A stretch of 8,416 nt of DNA from an uncultured Oscillospiraceae bacterium (GTDB taxonomy: Bacteria; Bacillota; Clostridia; Oscillospirales; Oscillospiraceae): NCBI GenBank assembly GCA_934572465.1, contig CAKTLG010000053.1, forward strand, positions 1-8,416. Reading direction: 5' to 3'. Positions within the stretch are counted from its first letter, which is position 1, and every line of letters begins with the position of its first letter. A program made the position numbers and the translations under genes. The notes beneath the pieces are model-generated. The model ran no database searches. It was not told where the DNA came from and was given only the letters and a program-made list of their open reading frames with translations. Below, piece after piece: positions 1 through 5,677 of this stretch.

Positions 1-282
1 AAGGGCGGCATGATGAACTGCCAGAAGGAAATGAAGAAGGCCGTCGAGTGCGGCTACTGGAACCTGTTCCGCTTCAATCCCGCGGCCGACAAGAAGTTCA
101 CGCTTGACTCCAAGGCTCCTGCCGGCGGTTATCGTGAATTCCTGATGAACGAGGCGCGCTACAGCCGCCTGACCCGCGAGTTCCCCGAGCGTGCCGAAGG
201 CCTCTTCGAGCGCAACGAGGAGGCGGCCAAGGAGCGCTACGAGCACCTCACCAAGCTCATCGACATGTACGATAAGCAGTAA
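1..282 (+). CDS. nifJ: Pyruvate:ferredoxin (flavodoxin) oxidoreductase, C-terminal end (partial)
   Basis: This is the last 93 codons of a reading frame open at the left edge, ending in TAA. The residues resemble the extreme C-terminus of single-chain pyruvate:ferredoxin oxidoreductase: an EMKKAVECGYWNLFRFNP segment, then LDSKAPAGGYREFLMNEARY, then a helical tail containing FPERAEGLFERNEEAAKERYEH. The enzyme oxidises pyruvate with CoA to acetyl-CoA and CO2 and passes electrons to ferredoxin, which is central to anaerobic fermentation. The thiamine pyrophosphate and Fe-S domains lie outside the window, so integrity cannot be judged. The internal ATGs at the left edge are not the true start, because the family is about 1,170-1,200 residues long. 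A strong terminator follows 16 bases after the stop, so this is the last gene of its transcript. The family call rests on the C-terminal residue pattern alone. Confidence 0.88.
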   Translation, partial: KGGMMNCQKEMKKAVECGYWNLFRFNPAADKKFTLDSKAPAGGYREFLMNEARYSRLTREFPERAEGLFERNEEAAKERYEHLTKLIDMYDKQ

Positions 283-297
283 TTCCCCTTTACAGCG

Positions 298-328
298 AGA
301 GGAGCACCCGCAAGGGTGCTCCTCTTTT
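298..328 (+). terminator. Intrinsic terminator of nifJ
   Basis: GAGGAGCACCC (299-309) pairs perfectly with GGGTGCTCCTC (314-324) around a GCAA tetraloop (310-313). A298-T325 extends the stem, and a run of four T follows (325-328). It lies just after the nifJ stop and reads in the same direction. Confidence 0.9.
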
Positions 329-344
329 GCCTTCCCATAAGAAA

Positions 345-375
345 AGGGCCTTCTCCCGCATGGGAGAAGGCCCTC
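345..375. repeat. 31-nt palindromic repeat, copy 1 (possible minus-strand terminator)
   Basis: GGGCCTTCTCCC (346-357) pairs with GGGAGAAGGCCC (362-373) around a GCAT loop. The 31 bases 345-375 are identical, in the same orientation, to 581-611. On the minus strand the stem is followed by TTTT (345-342), so this copy could act as an intrinsic terminator for transcription arriving from the right, for example from the YwlG-like gene. On the plus strand no T run follows. Confidence 0.9.
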
Positions 376-383
376 AGCGTGTG

Positions 384-573
384 AAAAAAGCCTCGCAGAG
401 TTTGCCGGCGGAAGTCGGCAAATAGCATTAAATCATTTTCTGTCGGGGCGTGTACCTGACAGAAAATACAATTCAGGCTGCAAGTGTGTGAATTGTTCGC
501 CGTAGGCGAACAATTCGTGCGCGCAGCAGACTGCAAAAGTTTGTCGGAAACGCCCATCAGGGGTTTTCCGACA
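384..573. other. Hairpin-rich intergenic segment, possible structured RNA or mobile repeat
   Basis: No gene is supported here. Four successive inverted repeats are visible. First, 401-409 pairs with 414-422 around a GGAA tetraloop (one G-T pair). Second, 435-447 pairs with 455-467, with outer arm ATTTTCTGTC/GACAGAAAAT. Third, GAATTGTTCGCC (490-501) pairs with GGCGAACAATTC (505-516) around a three-base loop. Fourth, TGTCGGAAA (542-550) pairs with TTTCCGACA (565-573). A small GCAG/CTGC stem (523-534) may lie between the third and fourth. ACAATTC (468-474) can also pair with GAATTGT (490-496), giving an alternative fold. On the minus strand a run of six T (389-384) follows the first hairpin after about 11 bases. 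The segment is bracketed by two identical palindromes. Whether it is transcribed, and from which strand, cannot be told from the sequence. Confidence 0.7.
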
Positions 574-580
574 GTCTCAG

Positions 581-611
581 AGGGCCTTCTCCCGCATGGG
601 AGAAGGCCCTC
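581..611. repeat. 31-nt palindromic repeat, copy 2
   Basis: This copy is identical to 345-375 and in the same orientation. The stem is longer here: 579-593 pairs with 598-612 (15 bp) around GCAT. It lies 14 bases beyond the stop codon of the minus-strand YwlG-like gene. It has no T run on either strand, so it is less terminator-like than copy 1, but it could still stabilise an mRNA 3' end. Confidence 0.9.
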
Positions 612-626
612 TCAGGCAGCTTTCTT

Positions 627-1229
627 TCAGTCGAACGACGGATAGCCGTCCTTGAGCGTTTCGTCGTAGATCGCGCGCTCGCCGCCGATGAACTTGGGGC
701 GCGTCCGCGCGGCCAGCAGGATCGCCTGCCCAATATGGTTCTGCGCGAGACGCACAGGCACGGCCACCTTCTTGAGATGCATCCCGATCAGCGTGCCGCC
801 GATGTCGAGCCCCGCGTCCGCGCGGATCTCCTCCAGCGCCACGGGATGGCGGAATGCCTTGTACGCCGCCGTCGCAAACGAGCTGCCCGCCTTGGGCTGC
901 GGCAGCACGTTGACGATCTCCGCATTCGGTACGGCCTCGTGCTCCACGATCAGCGCGCGGTTCAGATGCTCGCAGCACTGGGCGGCGATGTAAACGCCCA
1001 TGGGCGCGAACACGCCGTTAAGTCCCCGAAAGATGGCATCAGCCACCTCGGGCGTCGACCAGCTGCCGACCTTGTGTCCTACGACCTCGCTCGTGCTGCA
1101 CCCGACGACAACGATCTGCCCCCGATGCAGCCGCGCCGCCTGCGCCAGCTCCTGCGCGGCGCGCGCCGCCTCCTGCTCGACCTCGAGGATCAGGCTGCGG
1201 TCCTCCGCTTCATGTACAGTACCTGCCAT
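627..1229 (-). CDS. ywlG: UPF0340 / TIGR01440 family protein (YwlG-like)
   Basis: This 200-residue protein of unknown biochemical function is close in pattern and length to Bacillus subtilis YwlG. Hallmarks are VGCSTSEVVG (42-51), QCCEHLNRALIVE (84-96), the block around DIGGTLIGMHLKKVAVPVR (142-160) and TRPKFIGG (176-183). The invariant Cys, His and Asp residues in these blocks suggest a ligand- or metal-binding site, but no activity is assigned. No signal peptide or membrane segment is visible, so it is probably cytosolic. The start at 1229 is supported by an AGGAGAGAGGAAG tract just upstream. It begins 26 bases after the stop of the ECF S component on the same strand and has no separate promoter that I can see, so the two are probably cotranscribed. 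Family identity is clear; role is not. Confidence 0.9.
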   Translation of the reverse strand: MAGTVHEAEDRSLILEVEQEAARAAQELAQAARLHRGQIVVVGCSTSEVVGHKVGSWSTPEVADAIFRGLNGVFAPMGVYIAAQCCEHLNRALIVEHEAVPNAEIVNVLPQPKAGSSFATAAYKAFRHPVALEEIRADAGLDIGGTLIGMHLKKVAVPVRLAQNHIGQAILLAARTRPKFIGGERAIYDETLKDGYPSFD

Positions 1230-1255
1230 AGCTTCCTCTCTCCTCTCCTGCGCGC

Positions 1256-1762
1256 TCAGACCAGCTTGGCCGTCAGTCTGGAGCGCTCCATCAAGGTCAC
1301 GAGCGCAAGACCGGCCGCAAGGCCGACCACGCCCTGAAAAAGATTGCCCGGAATGCTCGCCGCAGCGGCAAGGCCCTTACCCAGCAGCAGCGAGGCATAG
1401 CCGAAGTAGCCGGCCACCATGATGCACTCGGCCGCGGCGCCGCCGGCGAGATAACCGGCCTTACTGCCGTGCATGCTCCTCAGGATCAGCGCGGCGGCCA
1501 TGGCCATCAGGCCCTTGATGACGAGCGTGCCGGGGGCATAGTGCGCATAGCCCAGCAGGATATCCGCCAGCATTGAGCCGACGCCGCCCGCCGCAAAGCC
1601 GTACCACGGCCCCAGCAGCCAGCCCGAGAGCAGCACGAAGCAGTCGCCGAGGTTGACGTAGCCCTGCATGGGGCTGGGGATCTGCACGACCATCGTGGCG
1701 ACGCAGCAGAGCGCTGCCATCAGCGCGGTCAAAACAAGCTTTCTGATCTTCTTATCGTTCAT
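1256..1762 (-). CDS. ECF transporter S component (vitamin or precursor uptake, substrate unknown)
   Basis: This is a very hydrophobic 168-residue protein with about five to six membrane helices, the usual size of the substrate-binding S subunit of energy-coupling factor transporters. After a short basic N-terminus it has helix LVLTALMAALCCVATMVV, then the IPSPMQGYVNLGD motif (28-40), then FVLLSGWLLGPWYGFAAGGVGSMLADIL, a pattern typical of this superfamily. It would bind a vitamin or related small molecule and dock onto a shared EcfA-EcfA'-EcfT module encoded elsewhere. The reading frame continues upstream to 1861, but the ATG at 1762 is chosen because AAAGGAG lies 8 bases before it and a -10 TATAAT lies between 1794 and 1799, inside the longer frame. 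No riboswitch fits in the roughly 25-base leader, so the substrate cannot be inferred from regulation. It is the first gene of an operon with the YwlG-like protein. Confidence 0.85.
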   Translation of the reverse strand: MNDKKIRKLVLTALMAALCCVATMVVQIPSPMQGYVNLGDCFVLLSGWLLGPWYGFAAGGVGSMLADILLGYAHYAPGTLVIKGLMAMAAALILRSMHGSKAGYLAGGAAAECIMVAGYFGYASLLLGKGLAAAASIPGNLFQGVVGLAAGLALVTLMERSRLTAKLV

Positions 1763-1793
1763 AGGGATCGCTCCTTTACCTCTTGCTGCGTGT

Positions 1794-1799
1794 ATTATA
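1794..1799 (-). promoter_or_regulatory. -10 element for the ECF S component operon
   Basis: A consensus TATAAT on the minus strand lies 31 bases upstream of the ATG at 1762, giving a short leader. No good -35 is seen at 16-18 bases; TTGGAC (1828-1823) is too far upstream at 23 bases. The promoter may therefore be weak or activator dependent. Confidence 0.5.
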
Positions 1800-1869
1800 C
1801 CGCCAATTGGTATTATTGCTATGTCCAAAACACAACAAAATATGCAGACCAGATATCCCATAAGACAGG

Positions 1870-1902
1870 AAAATGGCGGCGCAGCCCTCAGGCTGCGCCG
1901 CC
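1870..1902 (-). terminator. Intrinsic terminator of the small helical protein gene
   Basis: GGCGGCGCAGCC (1875-1886) pairs perfectly with GGCTGCGCCGCC (1891-1902) around a four-base loop. Read on the minus strand, it is followed by ATTTT (1874-1870). It lies 17 bases past the stop of the 1920-2345 gene and separates it from the ECF operon. Confidence 0.85.
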
Positions 1903-1919
1903 GTGCAAGTCACGGGGCA

Positions 1920-2345
1920 TTATTCGTTGGAGACAGGCTCCTCCGGCTTTTCCCCCGCGGTCTCCTCAGCGGGGGCTTCTCCGGCAGGCTCGTCCTTTTC
2001 GATGGTGATCTCGATCACGGGGCCCTCGGCCTTCTTCGCGGCGGCAGCCTCGGCCTTGGCGGCCTCATAGGCGGCAAGCTTCTCCTGCGAGGCCTTGATC
2101 GCCGCGACGATATCGGCGACCGCCTCGGGCGCGTCGCCATCCAGCGCGGAAACGTACCACTCGCCGATGGCGCGGTAGTTCTTGTCGATGCTGCGGCGCT
2201 CGGCGGCCATCTCATACTCGGTCTTGGCCTTGTCGGCGACGGCGTTGGCCTTCTCGCCGGCGACCGCCGCGACCTGCTGCGCCTTCTCCGTTGCCGCAAA
2301 CGCAACATCCTGTACCTTCTTGCTCAAATTATCAAAAAATGCCAT
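1920..2345 (-). CDS. Small helical (coiled-coil-like) hypothetical protein
   Basis: This 141-residue protein has no assigned function. Residues 1-105 are rich in Ala, Lys and Glu and are predicted almost wholly helical. The N-terminus MAFFDNLSKKVQDVA, followed later by NYRAIGEWYVSAL (56-68) and a helix ending AAIKASQEKLAAYEA, resembles a family common in Clostridia (pattern MAFFDDLGKK...YYxIGKLY...IxxI). From memory, many of those proteins carry a C-terminal zinc ribbon. Here no cysteine is present, and the tail (108-141) is an acidic, Pro- and Glu-rich, probably disordered extension. No signal peptide or membrane segment is seen. The start is supported by AAAGGAGAAGG upstream of the ATG. It has its own promoter (2386-2414) and terminator (1870-1902), so it is monocistronic. 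The coding call is strong; the function is unknown. Confidence 0.8.
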   Translation of the reverse strand: MAFFDNLSKKVQDVAFAATEKAQQVAAVAGEKANAVADKAKTEYEMAAERRSIDKNYRAIGEWYVSALDGDAPEAVADIVAAIKASQEKLAAYEAAKAEAAAAKKAEGPVIEITIEKDEPAGEAPAEETAGEKPEEPVSNE

Positions 2346-2385
2346 GATTTCCTTCTCCTTTCATCTTTTGGCTTGCTTGACTGTA

Positions 2386-2414
2386 AGTATATGCGCCTCG
2401 GGCACGCAATTCAA
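2386..2414 (-). promoter_or_regulatory. Sigma-A-type promoter of the small helical protein gene
   Basis: On the minus strand TTGAAT (2414-2409) is separated by exactly 17 bases from TATACT (2391-2386). The start codon is at 2345, leaving a leader of roughly 35 bases that contains a strong ribosome binding site. Confidence 0.75.
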
Positions 2415-2427
2415 TGGATAATTTACG

Positions 2428-2456
2428 AAAAAAGTGTAAAGTTTCTATGAAACACC
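2428..2456 (-). terminator. Weak intrinsic terminator of glpK
   Basis: On the minus strand, just after the glpK stop codon, GTTTC-ATA-GAAAC (2453-2441) can be closed further by GTG/CAC across a bulge. A run of six T follows (2433-2428). The stem is short and AT-rich, so termination may be leaky toward the next minus-strand gene. Confidence 0.5.
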
Positions 2457-2459
2457 CTC

Positions 2460-3968
2460 TCACTTTTTCTCGACCCAGCCCTGCGCGCAGCCGACGGCGC
2501 GCTTCCAGCCGCGATACGCCTCCTCGCAGTCGTACTGCTCGCGCTGCGGCGTAAAGACGCGCGCGCTGCGGCGCAGCGCACGCAGCTCATCAAGATCGCG
2601 CCACACGCCCGCGGCAAGTCCCGCGAGCGACGCCGCGCCGAACGCCGTCGTCTCGACCATTGCGGGACGGTCGACAGAAATGCGCAGCAGATCGGCCTGC
2701 AGCTGCATCATCACGTCGCTGACGCTCGCGCCGCCGTCGACGCGCAGCACCGAGATCTCGCAGCCCGCGTCCTGCCGCATGGCGGTCATGAGGTCCGTGA
2801 CCTGAAAGGCGATGGACTCGAGCACCGCGCGGGCAAAATGCGCCCGCGTCGTTCCGCGCGTGATGCCGACCACGCAGCCGCGCGCGTACATATCCCAGTA
2901 CGGCGCACCAAGCCCCGTAAAGGCGGGGACTAAGTAGATGCCGCCCGCGTCGGGGACGGATTCCGCCAGAATGTCGCATTCGCGCGCGGTCCGGATAATG
3001 CCCATCTCGTCGCGCAGCCACTGGATGGCCGAGCCCGCGTTGAATACGCTGCCCTCGAGCGCGTAGGTCGTCTCGCCGTTTAAGCTCCAGCCGACGGTCG
3101 TCACAAGTCCCGCGCGCGAGCGCACCGGCGTATCCCCCACGTTCATCAGCGTAAAGCAGCCCGTGCCGTAGGTGTTTTTTGCCTGTCCGCGCGCAAAGCA
3201 GCCCTGTCCGAACAGCGCCGCCTGCTGGTCTCCCGCCGCACCGCAGATCGGCACGCCCGCAAGCGCTTCGAGTCCCTCGATGCCCTCGGCCACCGTGCCG
3301 TAGACCTCGGAATTGGACGCCGGCCGCGGCAGGATGCTCATGGGGATATCGAGCAGCGCGCACAGCTCCTCATCCCATGAAAGCGTGTGGATATTGAAGA
3401 GCATCGTGCGGCTGGCGTTTGAATAATCGGTCACATGGACCCTGCCGCCCGTAAGCTTCCAGATCAGCCACGTCTCCACCGTGCCGAACAGCAGCTCACC
3501 GCGCTCCGCCCTTTCCCGCGCGCCGGAAACATGGTCGAGCATCCAGCGGAGCTTCGTCGCGGAAAAATAGGCGTCGATATGGAGTCCCGTCTTCTCGGCG
3601 ACCAGCTCGCTCACGCCGCGCCGTTCGCGCAGCTCGTCGGCGATGTCCGCCGTGCGGCGGCACTGCCAGACGATGGCGTTGCAGACCGGCTCGCCGGTCG
3701 CGCGATCCCACAGGATCGTCGTCTCGCGCTGGTTCGTGATGCCGATGGCCGCGACCTCGCGGCCAAGCCCGCTCTCGCGCAGCGCCTGCGCGGCGACGGC
3801 GCGTTCGCTCTCCCAGATCTCGTTCGGATCGTGCTCGACCCAGCCCGGCTGCGGATAATACTGCCGGAACGTCTGCTGGGCGTGACCGGCAACGCTGCCG
3901 TCCTGCCCGAAGAGGATCGCGCGCGAGCTGGTCGTGCCCTGATCGAGCGCCAAAATATACCTCTGCAT
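2460..3968 (-). CDS. glpK: Glycerol kinase
   Basis: The enzyme phosphorylates glycerol with ATP to sn-glycerol 3-phosphate in the cytosol, for catabolism or for lipid synthesis. At 502 residues it is full length for this FGGY carbohydrate kinase. Visible elements are the N-terminal phosphate loop DQGTTSSR (9-16), QRETT (80-84), W101, the FGGY signature [13 protein letters not shown] (134-146), [11 protein letters not shown] (182-192), catalytic-base Asp247 in [13 protein letters not shown], the ATP-site segment [32 protein letters not shown] and VDGGAS (410-415). The segment after SEVYG (220-224) reads TVAEGIEGL and lacks the YHFYG-type histidine that HPr phosphorylates in enterococcal and bacillar GlpK. 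The ATG at 3968 has AAGGGGG upstream. No glpF, glpD or glpO is adjacent; instead a lipase-like hydrolase is divergently transcribed, which suggests glycerol supplied from glycerides. Confidence 0.97.
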   Translation of the reverse strand: MQRYILALDQGTTSSRAILFGQDGSVAGHAQQTFRQYYPQPGWVEHDPNEIWESERAVAAQALRESGLGREVAAIGITNQRETTILWDRATGEPVCNAIVWQCRRTADIADELRERRGVSELVAEKTGLHIDAYFSATKLRWMLDHVSGARERAERGELLFGTVETWLIWKLTGGRVHVTDYSNASRTMLFNIHTLSWDEELCALLDIPMSILPRPASNSEVYGTVAEGIEGLEALAGVPICGAAGDQQAALFGQGCFARGQAKNTYGTGCFTLMNVGDTPVRSRAGLVTTVGWSLNGETTYALEGSVFNAGSAIQWLRDEMGIIRTARECDILAESVPDAGGIYLVPAFTGLGAPYWDMYARGCVVGITRGTTRAHFARAVLESIAFQVTDLMTAMRQDAGCEISVLRVDGGASVSDVMMQLQADLLRISVDRPAMVETTAFGAASLAGLAAGVWRDLDELRALRRSARVFTPQREQYDCEEAYRGWKRAVGCAQGWVEKK

Positions 3969-3980
3969 GAAGATACCCCC

Positions 3981-4010
3981 TTGTTGGATCGCACCGTCTT
4001 ATGCTATACT
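3981..4010 (+). promoter_or_regulatory. Promoter of the alpha/beta hydrolase gene
   Basis: TTGTTG (3981-3986), an 18-base spacer ending in an extended -10 TGC (4002-4004), then TATACT (4005-4010). Transcription would start near 4017, about 40 bases before the ATG at 4058. This also rules out translation from the upstream in-frame ATG at 4001, which lies inside the promoter. Confidence 0.7.
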
Positions 4011-4029
4011 ATAAAAAACAGGCACTTTT

Positions 4030-4038
4030 ATTATACCA
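4030..4038 (-). promoter_or_regulatory. Extended -10 promoter element for glpK
   Basis: On the minus strand TGG-TATAAT (4038-4030) is a consensus extended -10 element. No clear -35 is seen upstream. Transcription toward glpK would start near 4023, giving a leader of about 55 bases. It faces the hydrolase promoter across roughly 20 bases, so RNA polymerase binding at the two sites should interfere. Confidence 0.55.
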
Positions 4039-4057
4039 TACAGGAGGTCTTTGCGCC

Positions 4058-4990
4058 ATGGCAAATTGCAAGGAATTTTACTTTCCCTCGTCGGACGGCT
4101 CCTCGCGCATCCACGCGGCGGAGTGGACGCCGGAGGATGGCAGGATCATCGGCGTTTTACAGATCGCGCACGGCGTCGCCGAATACGGTATGCGCTACGC
4201 GCCGTTCGCGGAATTCCTGACCGGTCACGGCTTCGCCGTGGTCGCAAACGACCATCTCGGCCACGGCCTTTCCGCGGAAAAGGACGCGGACACGCTCTAC
4301 TTCGGCCCGCACGACGGCTGGAAGCACGTCGTGGACGATATGTACGCCCTGCGCTGCCGGACAAAGGAAAAATACCCCGATGTCCCCTATTTCCTTATGG
4401 GCCACTCGATGGGCTCGTTTCTGACGCGCACCTACCTCATCCGCTATCCCGGCACCGTGGACGCCGCCATCATCATGGGAACGGGGCAGCAATCCCCCCT
4501 GCTGGTCTCCGGCGGGCGCGCGGTGGCCAGGGCGGCGGGAAAGCGCCACGGCTTCAAAGCGCACTCCCCGCGTGTGGAGGGCCTTGCCTTCGGCGCGTAC
4601 AACAAGGCGTTTGCCCCCAACCGCACGGAGCTCGACTGGCTCAGCGTGAGCGACAACAATGTCGACGCCTATATCGCCGATCCCCTCTGCGGGCAGAAGA
4701 CGAGCATCGGCCTTTTCTATGAGATGCTCGGCGGCATCCGCTTCATCAGCACGCAGAAAAACGTGGACTCGATGAACCTGAACACCCCCATCCTCTTCAT
4801 CTCCGGCGACAAGGACCCCGTGGGCGACATGGGCAAGGGCGTGAAGCGCGCGTATGAGAGCTTCCGCCGCGCCGGCGTGCGCGATGTGGAGCTGAAGCTC
4901 TATGAGGGGCTGCGGCACGAGATCCTGAACGAAGACTGCCGCGCGGTGGTGTATGACGATCTCTGGAGCTGGATCGAAAAGCATTTATAA
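4058..4990 (+). CDS. Alpha/beta hydrolase, monoacylglycerol lipase / lysophospholipase-like
   Basis: This 310-residue protein belongs to the serine hydrolase group annotated as serine aminopeptidase S33 / Hydrolase_4 (PldB, monoglyceride lipase type). The nucleophile elbow GHSMG places Ser117. An oxyanion-region HGVAEYGMRY lies at 38-47 and DHLGHG at 65-70. The acid is probably Asp253 in SGDKDPVG, and the base is His287 in YEGLRHEIL. The likely reaction is hydrolysis of ester bonds in monoacylglycerols or lysophospholipids, releasing glycerol or a glycerophospho compound plus fatty acid. No signal peptide is seen, so it is cytosolic. The start at 4058 is chosen because AGGAGG lies just upstream and the longer in-frame start at 4001 falls in the promoter. 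It is divergent from glpK, which supports a glyceride-to-glycerol route, though this pairing is inference. The exact substrate is unproven. Confidence 0.9.
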   Translation: MANCKEFYFPSSDGSSRIHAAEWTPEDGRIIGVLQIAHGVAEYGMRYAPFAEFLTGHGFAVVANDHLGHGLSAEKDADTLYFGPHDGWKHVVDDMYALRCRTKEKYPDVPYFLMGHSMGSFLTRTYLIRYPGTVDAAIIMGTGQQSPLLVSGGRAVARAAGKRHGFKAHSPRVEGLAFGAYNKAFAPNRTELDWLSVSDNNVDAYIADPLCGQKTSIGLFYEMLGGIRFISTQKNVDSMNLNTPILFISGDKDPVGDMGKGVKRAYESFRRAGVRDVELKLYEGLRHEILNEDCRAVVYDDLWSWIEKHL

Positions 4991-4995
4991 AGTGT

Positions 4996-5030
4996 AAGGA
5001 GGCGAACCGTCAGGCGGCTCGCCTCCTTCT
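4996..5030. terminator. Shared bidirectional terminator between convergent genes
   Basis: AAGGAGGCGA (4996-5005) pairs perfectly with TCGCCTCCTT (5019-5028), and an inner CCG/CGG stem (5007-5009 with 5015-5017) leaves a short loop. It follows the hydrolase stop by 5 bases. The stop codon of the minus-strand gene (5012-5010) lies inside the loop. The T tracts are modest on both sides (TTCTCATTT on plus; TTACACTTT on minus). Confidence 0.75.
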
Positions 5031-5558
5031 CATTTGAAAAAGCGTTCTCAGCCGCAGCGCGTCGATGTCGTGCGTCGTGAGCAGCACGCGCACGGCAAAG
5101 ATGCCGTCGAGCGTGATACAGAACAGCGCGAGCGCCGCCGCCTCGTCCGGCAGCGCGGCGGCAAGGCGCGCGAGCAGCGGCTGCACATACCGCACCGCCA
5201 GCATCGCCAGAATACCCCAGCAGAGCGAAAACGGCAGGCAGATGCGCCCGTTCACGTCGCATTTGGTATGCGAATAGTCCCAGAAGCGCACGCCCAGCAG
5301 CGTCTCATACGCCCAGTGCACCGCGTACTCCACCACCGTGGCCGCAAGCACGCCAAGCAGGAACTGCTCCCACGGGCGCGGCAGGCTCTCCGCGCCAAGC
5401 AGCAGCACCGCGAGCATCGCAAGCCCGTAAACGGGGCAGAGCGGCAGCACAAGGAAGCACCGCCGCAGCCGGTGGCGCGATCGCGTACACGCGGCGAAGA
5501 GCTTTTCAAGCCCCCAGCCGAGCACACTGTAAAAAATGCCGTACCACAAATATTCCAT
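5010..5558 (-). CDS. CmpB-type putative ABC transporter permease (integral membrane protein)
   Basis: This 182-residue protein has about five predicted membrane helices. It starts MEYLWYGIFYSVLGWGLEKLF, continues with a CFLVLPLCPVYGLAMLAVLLL segment, and carries the family signature FWDYSHTKCDVNGRICLPFSLCWG (92-115). This matches the family annotated as putative ABC transporter permease (ABC_trans_CmpB, PF06541), widespread in Firmicutes. No ATP-binding partner is adjacent, and real transport activity has not been shown for most members as far as I recall, so the name should be taken loosely. The start at 5558 is supported by GGAGGGACT just upstream. The last codons (MRRRRAA) are encoded within one arm of the terminator hairpin shared with the convergent hydrolase gene. 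No convincing promoter was found in the short gap upstream. Confidence 0.82.
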   Translation of the reverse strand: MEYLWYGIFYSVLGWGLEKLFAACTRSRHRLRRCFLVLPLCPVYGLAMLAVLLLGAESLPRPWEQFLLGVLAATVVEYAVHWAYETLLGVRFWDYSHTKCDVNGRICLPFSLCWGILAMLAVRYVQPLLARLAAALPDEAAALALFCITLDGIFAVRVLLTTHDIDALRLRTLFQMRRRRAA

Positions 5559-5622
5559 AGTCCCTCCGCGCCGGTTTTCCTCAGTATGACCGCGGCGCGT
5601 GAAAAAATGCGCGCGCCATGCG

Positions 5623-5651
5623 TTGCAAAGCGTGGGGGAACATGGTAAAAT
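5623..5651 (+). promoter_or_regulatory. Promoter of the uracil-DNA glycosylase gene
   Basis: TTGCAA (5623-5628), a 17-base spacer ending in extended -10 TGG (5643-5645), then TAAAAT (5646-5651). Transcription would start near 5658, only about 20 bases before the start codon. This excludes the longer reading frame beginning at 5618. Confidence 0.7.
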
Positions 5652-5677
5652 GGCAAAAAACCGACAGGAGGATCGAT

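Noticed and set aside
237..557. 106-codon minus-strand reading frame overlapping the nifJ end and the hairpin region
   Set aside because: It runs through the nifJ terminator and three palindromes, overlaps the nifJ 3' end, and has no convincing ribosome binding site. Palindrome-dense DNA can give chance open frames. It might be annotated elsewhere because the underlying element recurs, but I see no protein evidence.
345..611. CRISPR array
   Set aside because: There are only two copies of the 31-nt repeat, separated by 205 bases of structured sequence, with no regular spacers and no cas genes.
1668..2450. 260-codon plus-strand reading frame
   Set aside because: It is antisense to the ECF S component start and to the whole small helical protein gene, crosses a strong hairpin, and shows low-complexity Leu/Gly/Arg composition typical of a GC-rich shadow frame.
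4001..4057. Upstream ATG start for the hydrolase
   Set aside because: The extra codons cover the -10 element and the leader. The ATG at 4058 has an ideal AGGAGG site.
4157..4984. 275-codon minus-strand frame opposite the alpha/beta hydrolase
   Set aside because: The plus-strand frame has an intact catalytic triad, ribosome binding site and promoter. The antisense frame has no recognisable family and is the usual mirror frame of GC-rich coding DNA.
5618..5677. Upstream ATG start for the uracil-DNA glycosylase
   Set aside because: It lies before the promoter's -10 element. The 5678/5681 ATGs have AGGAGG and match the family N-terminus.
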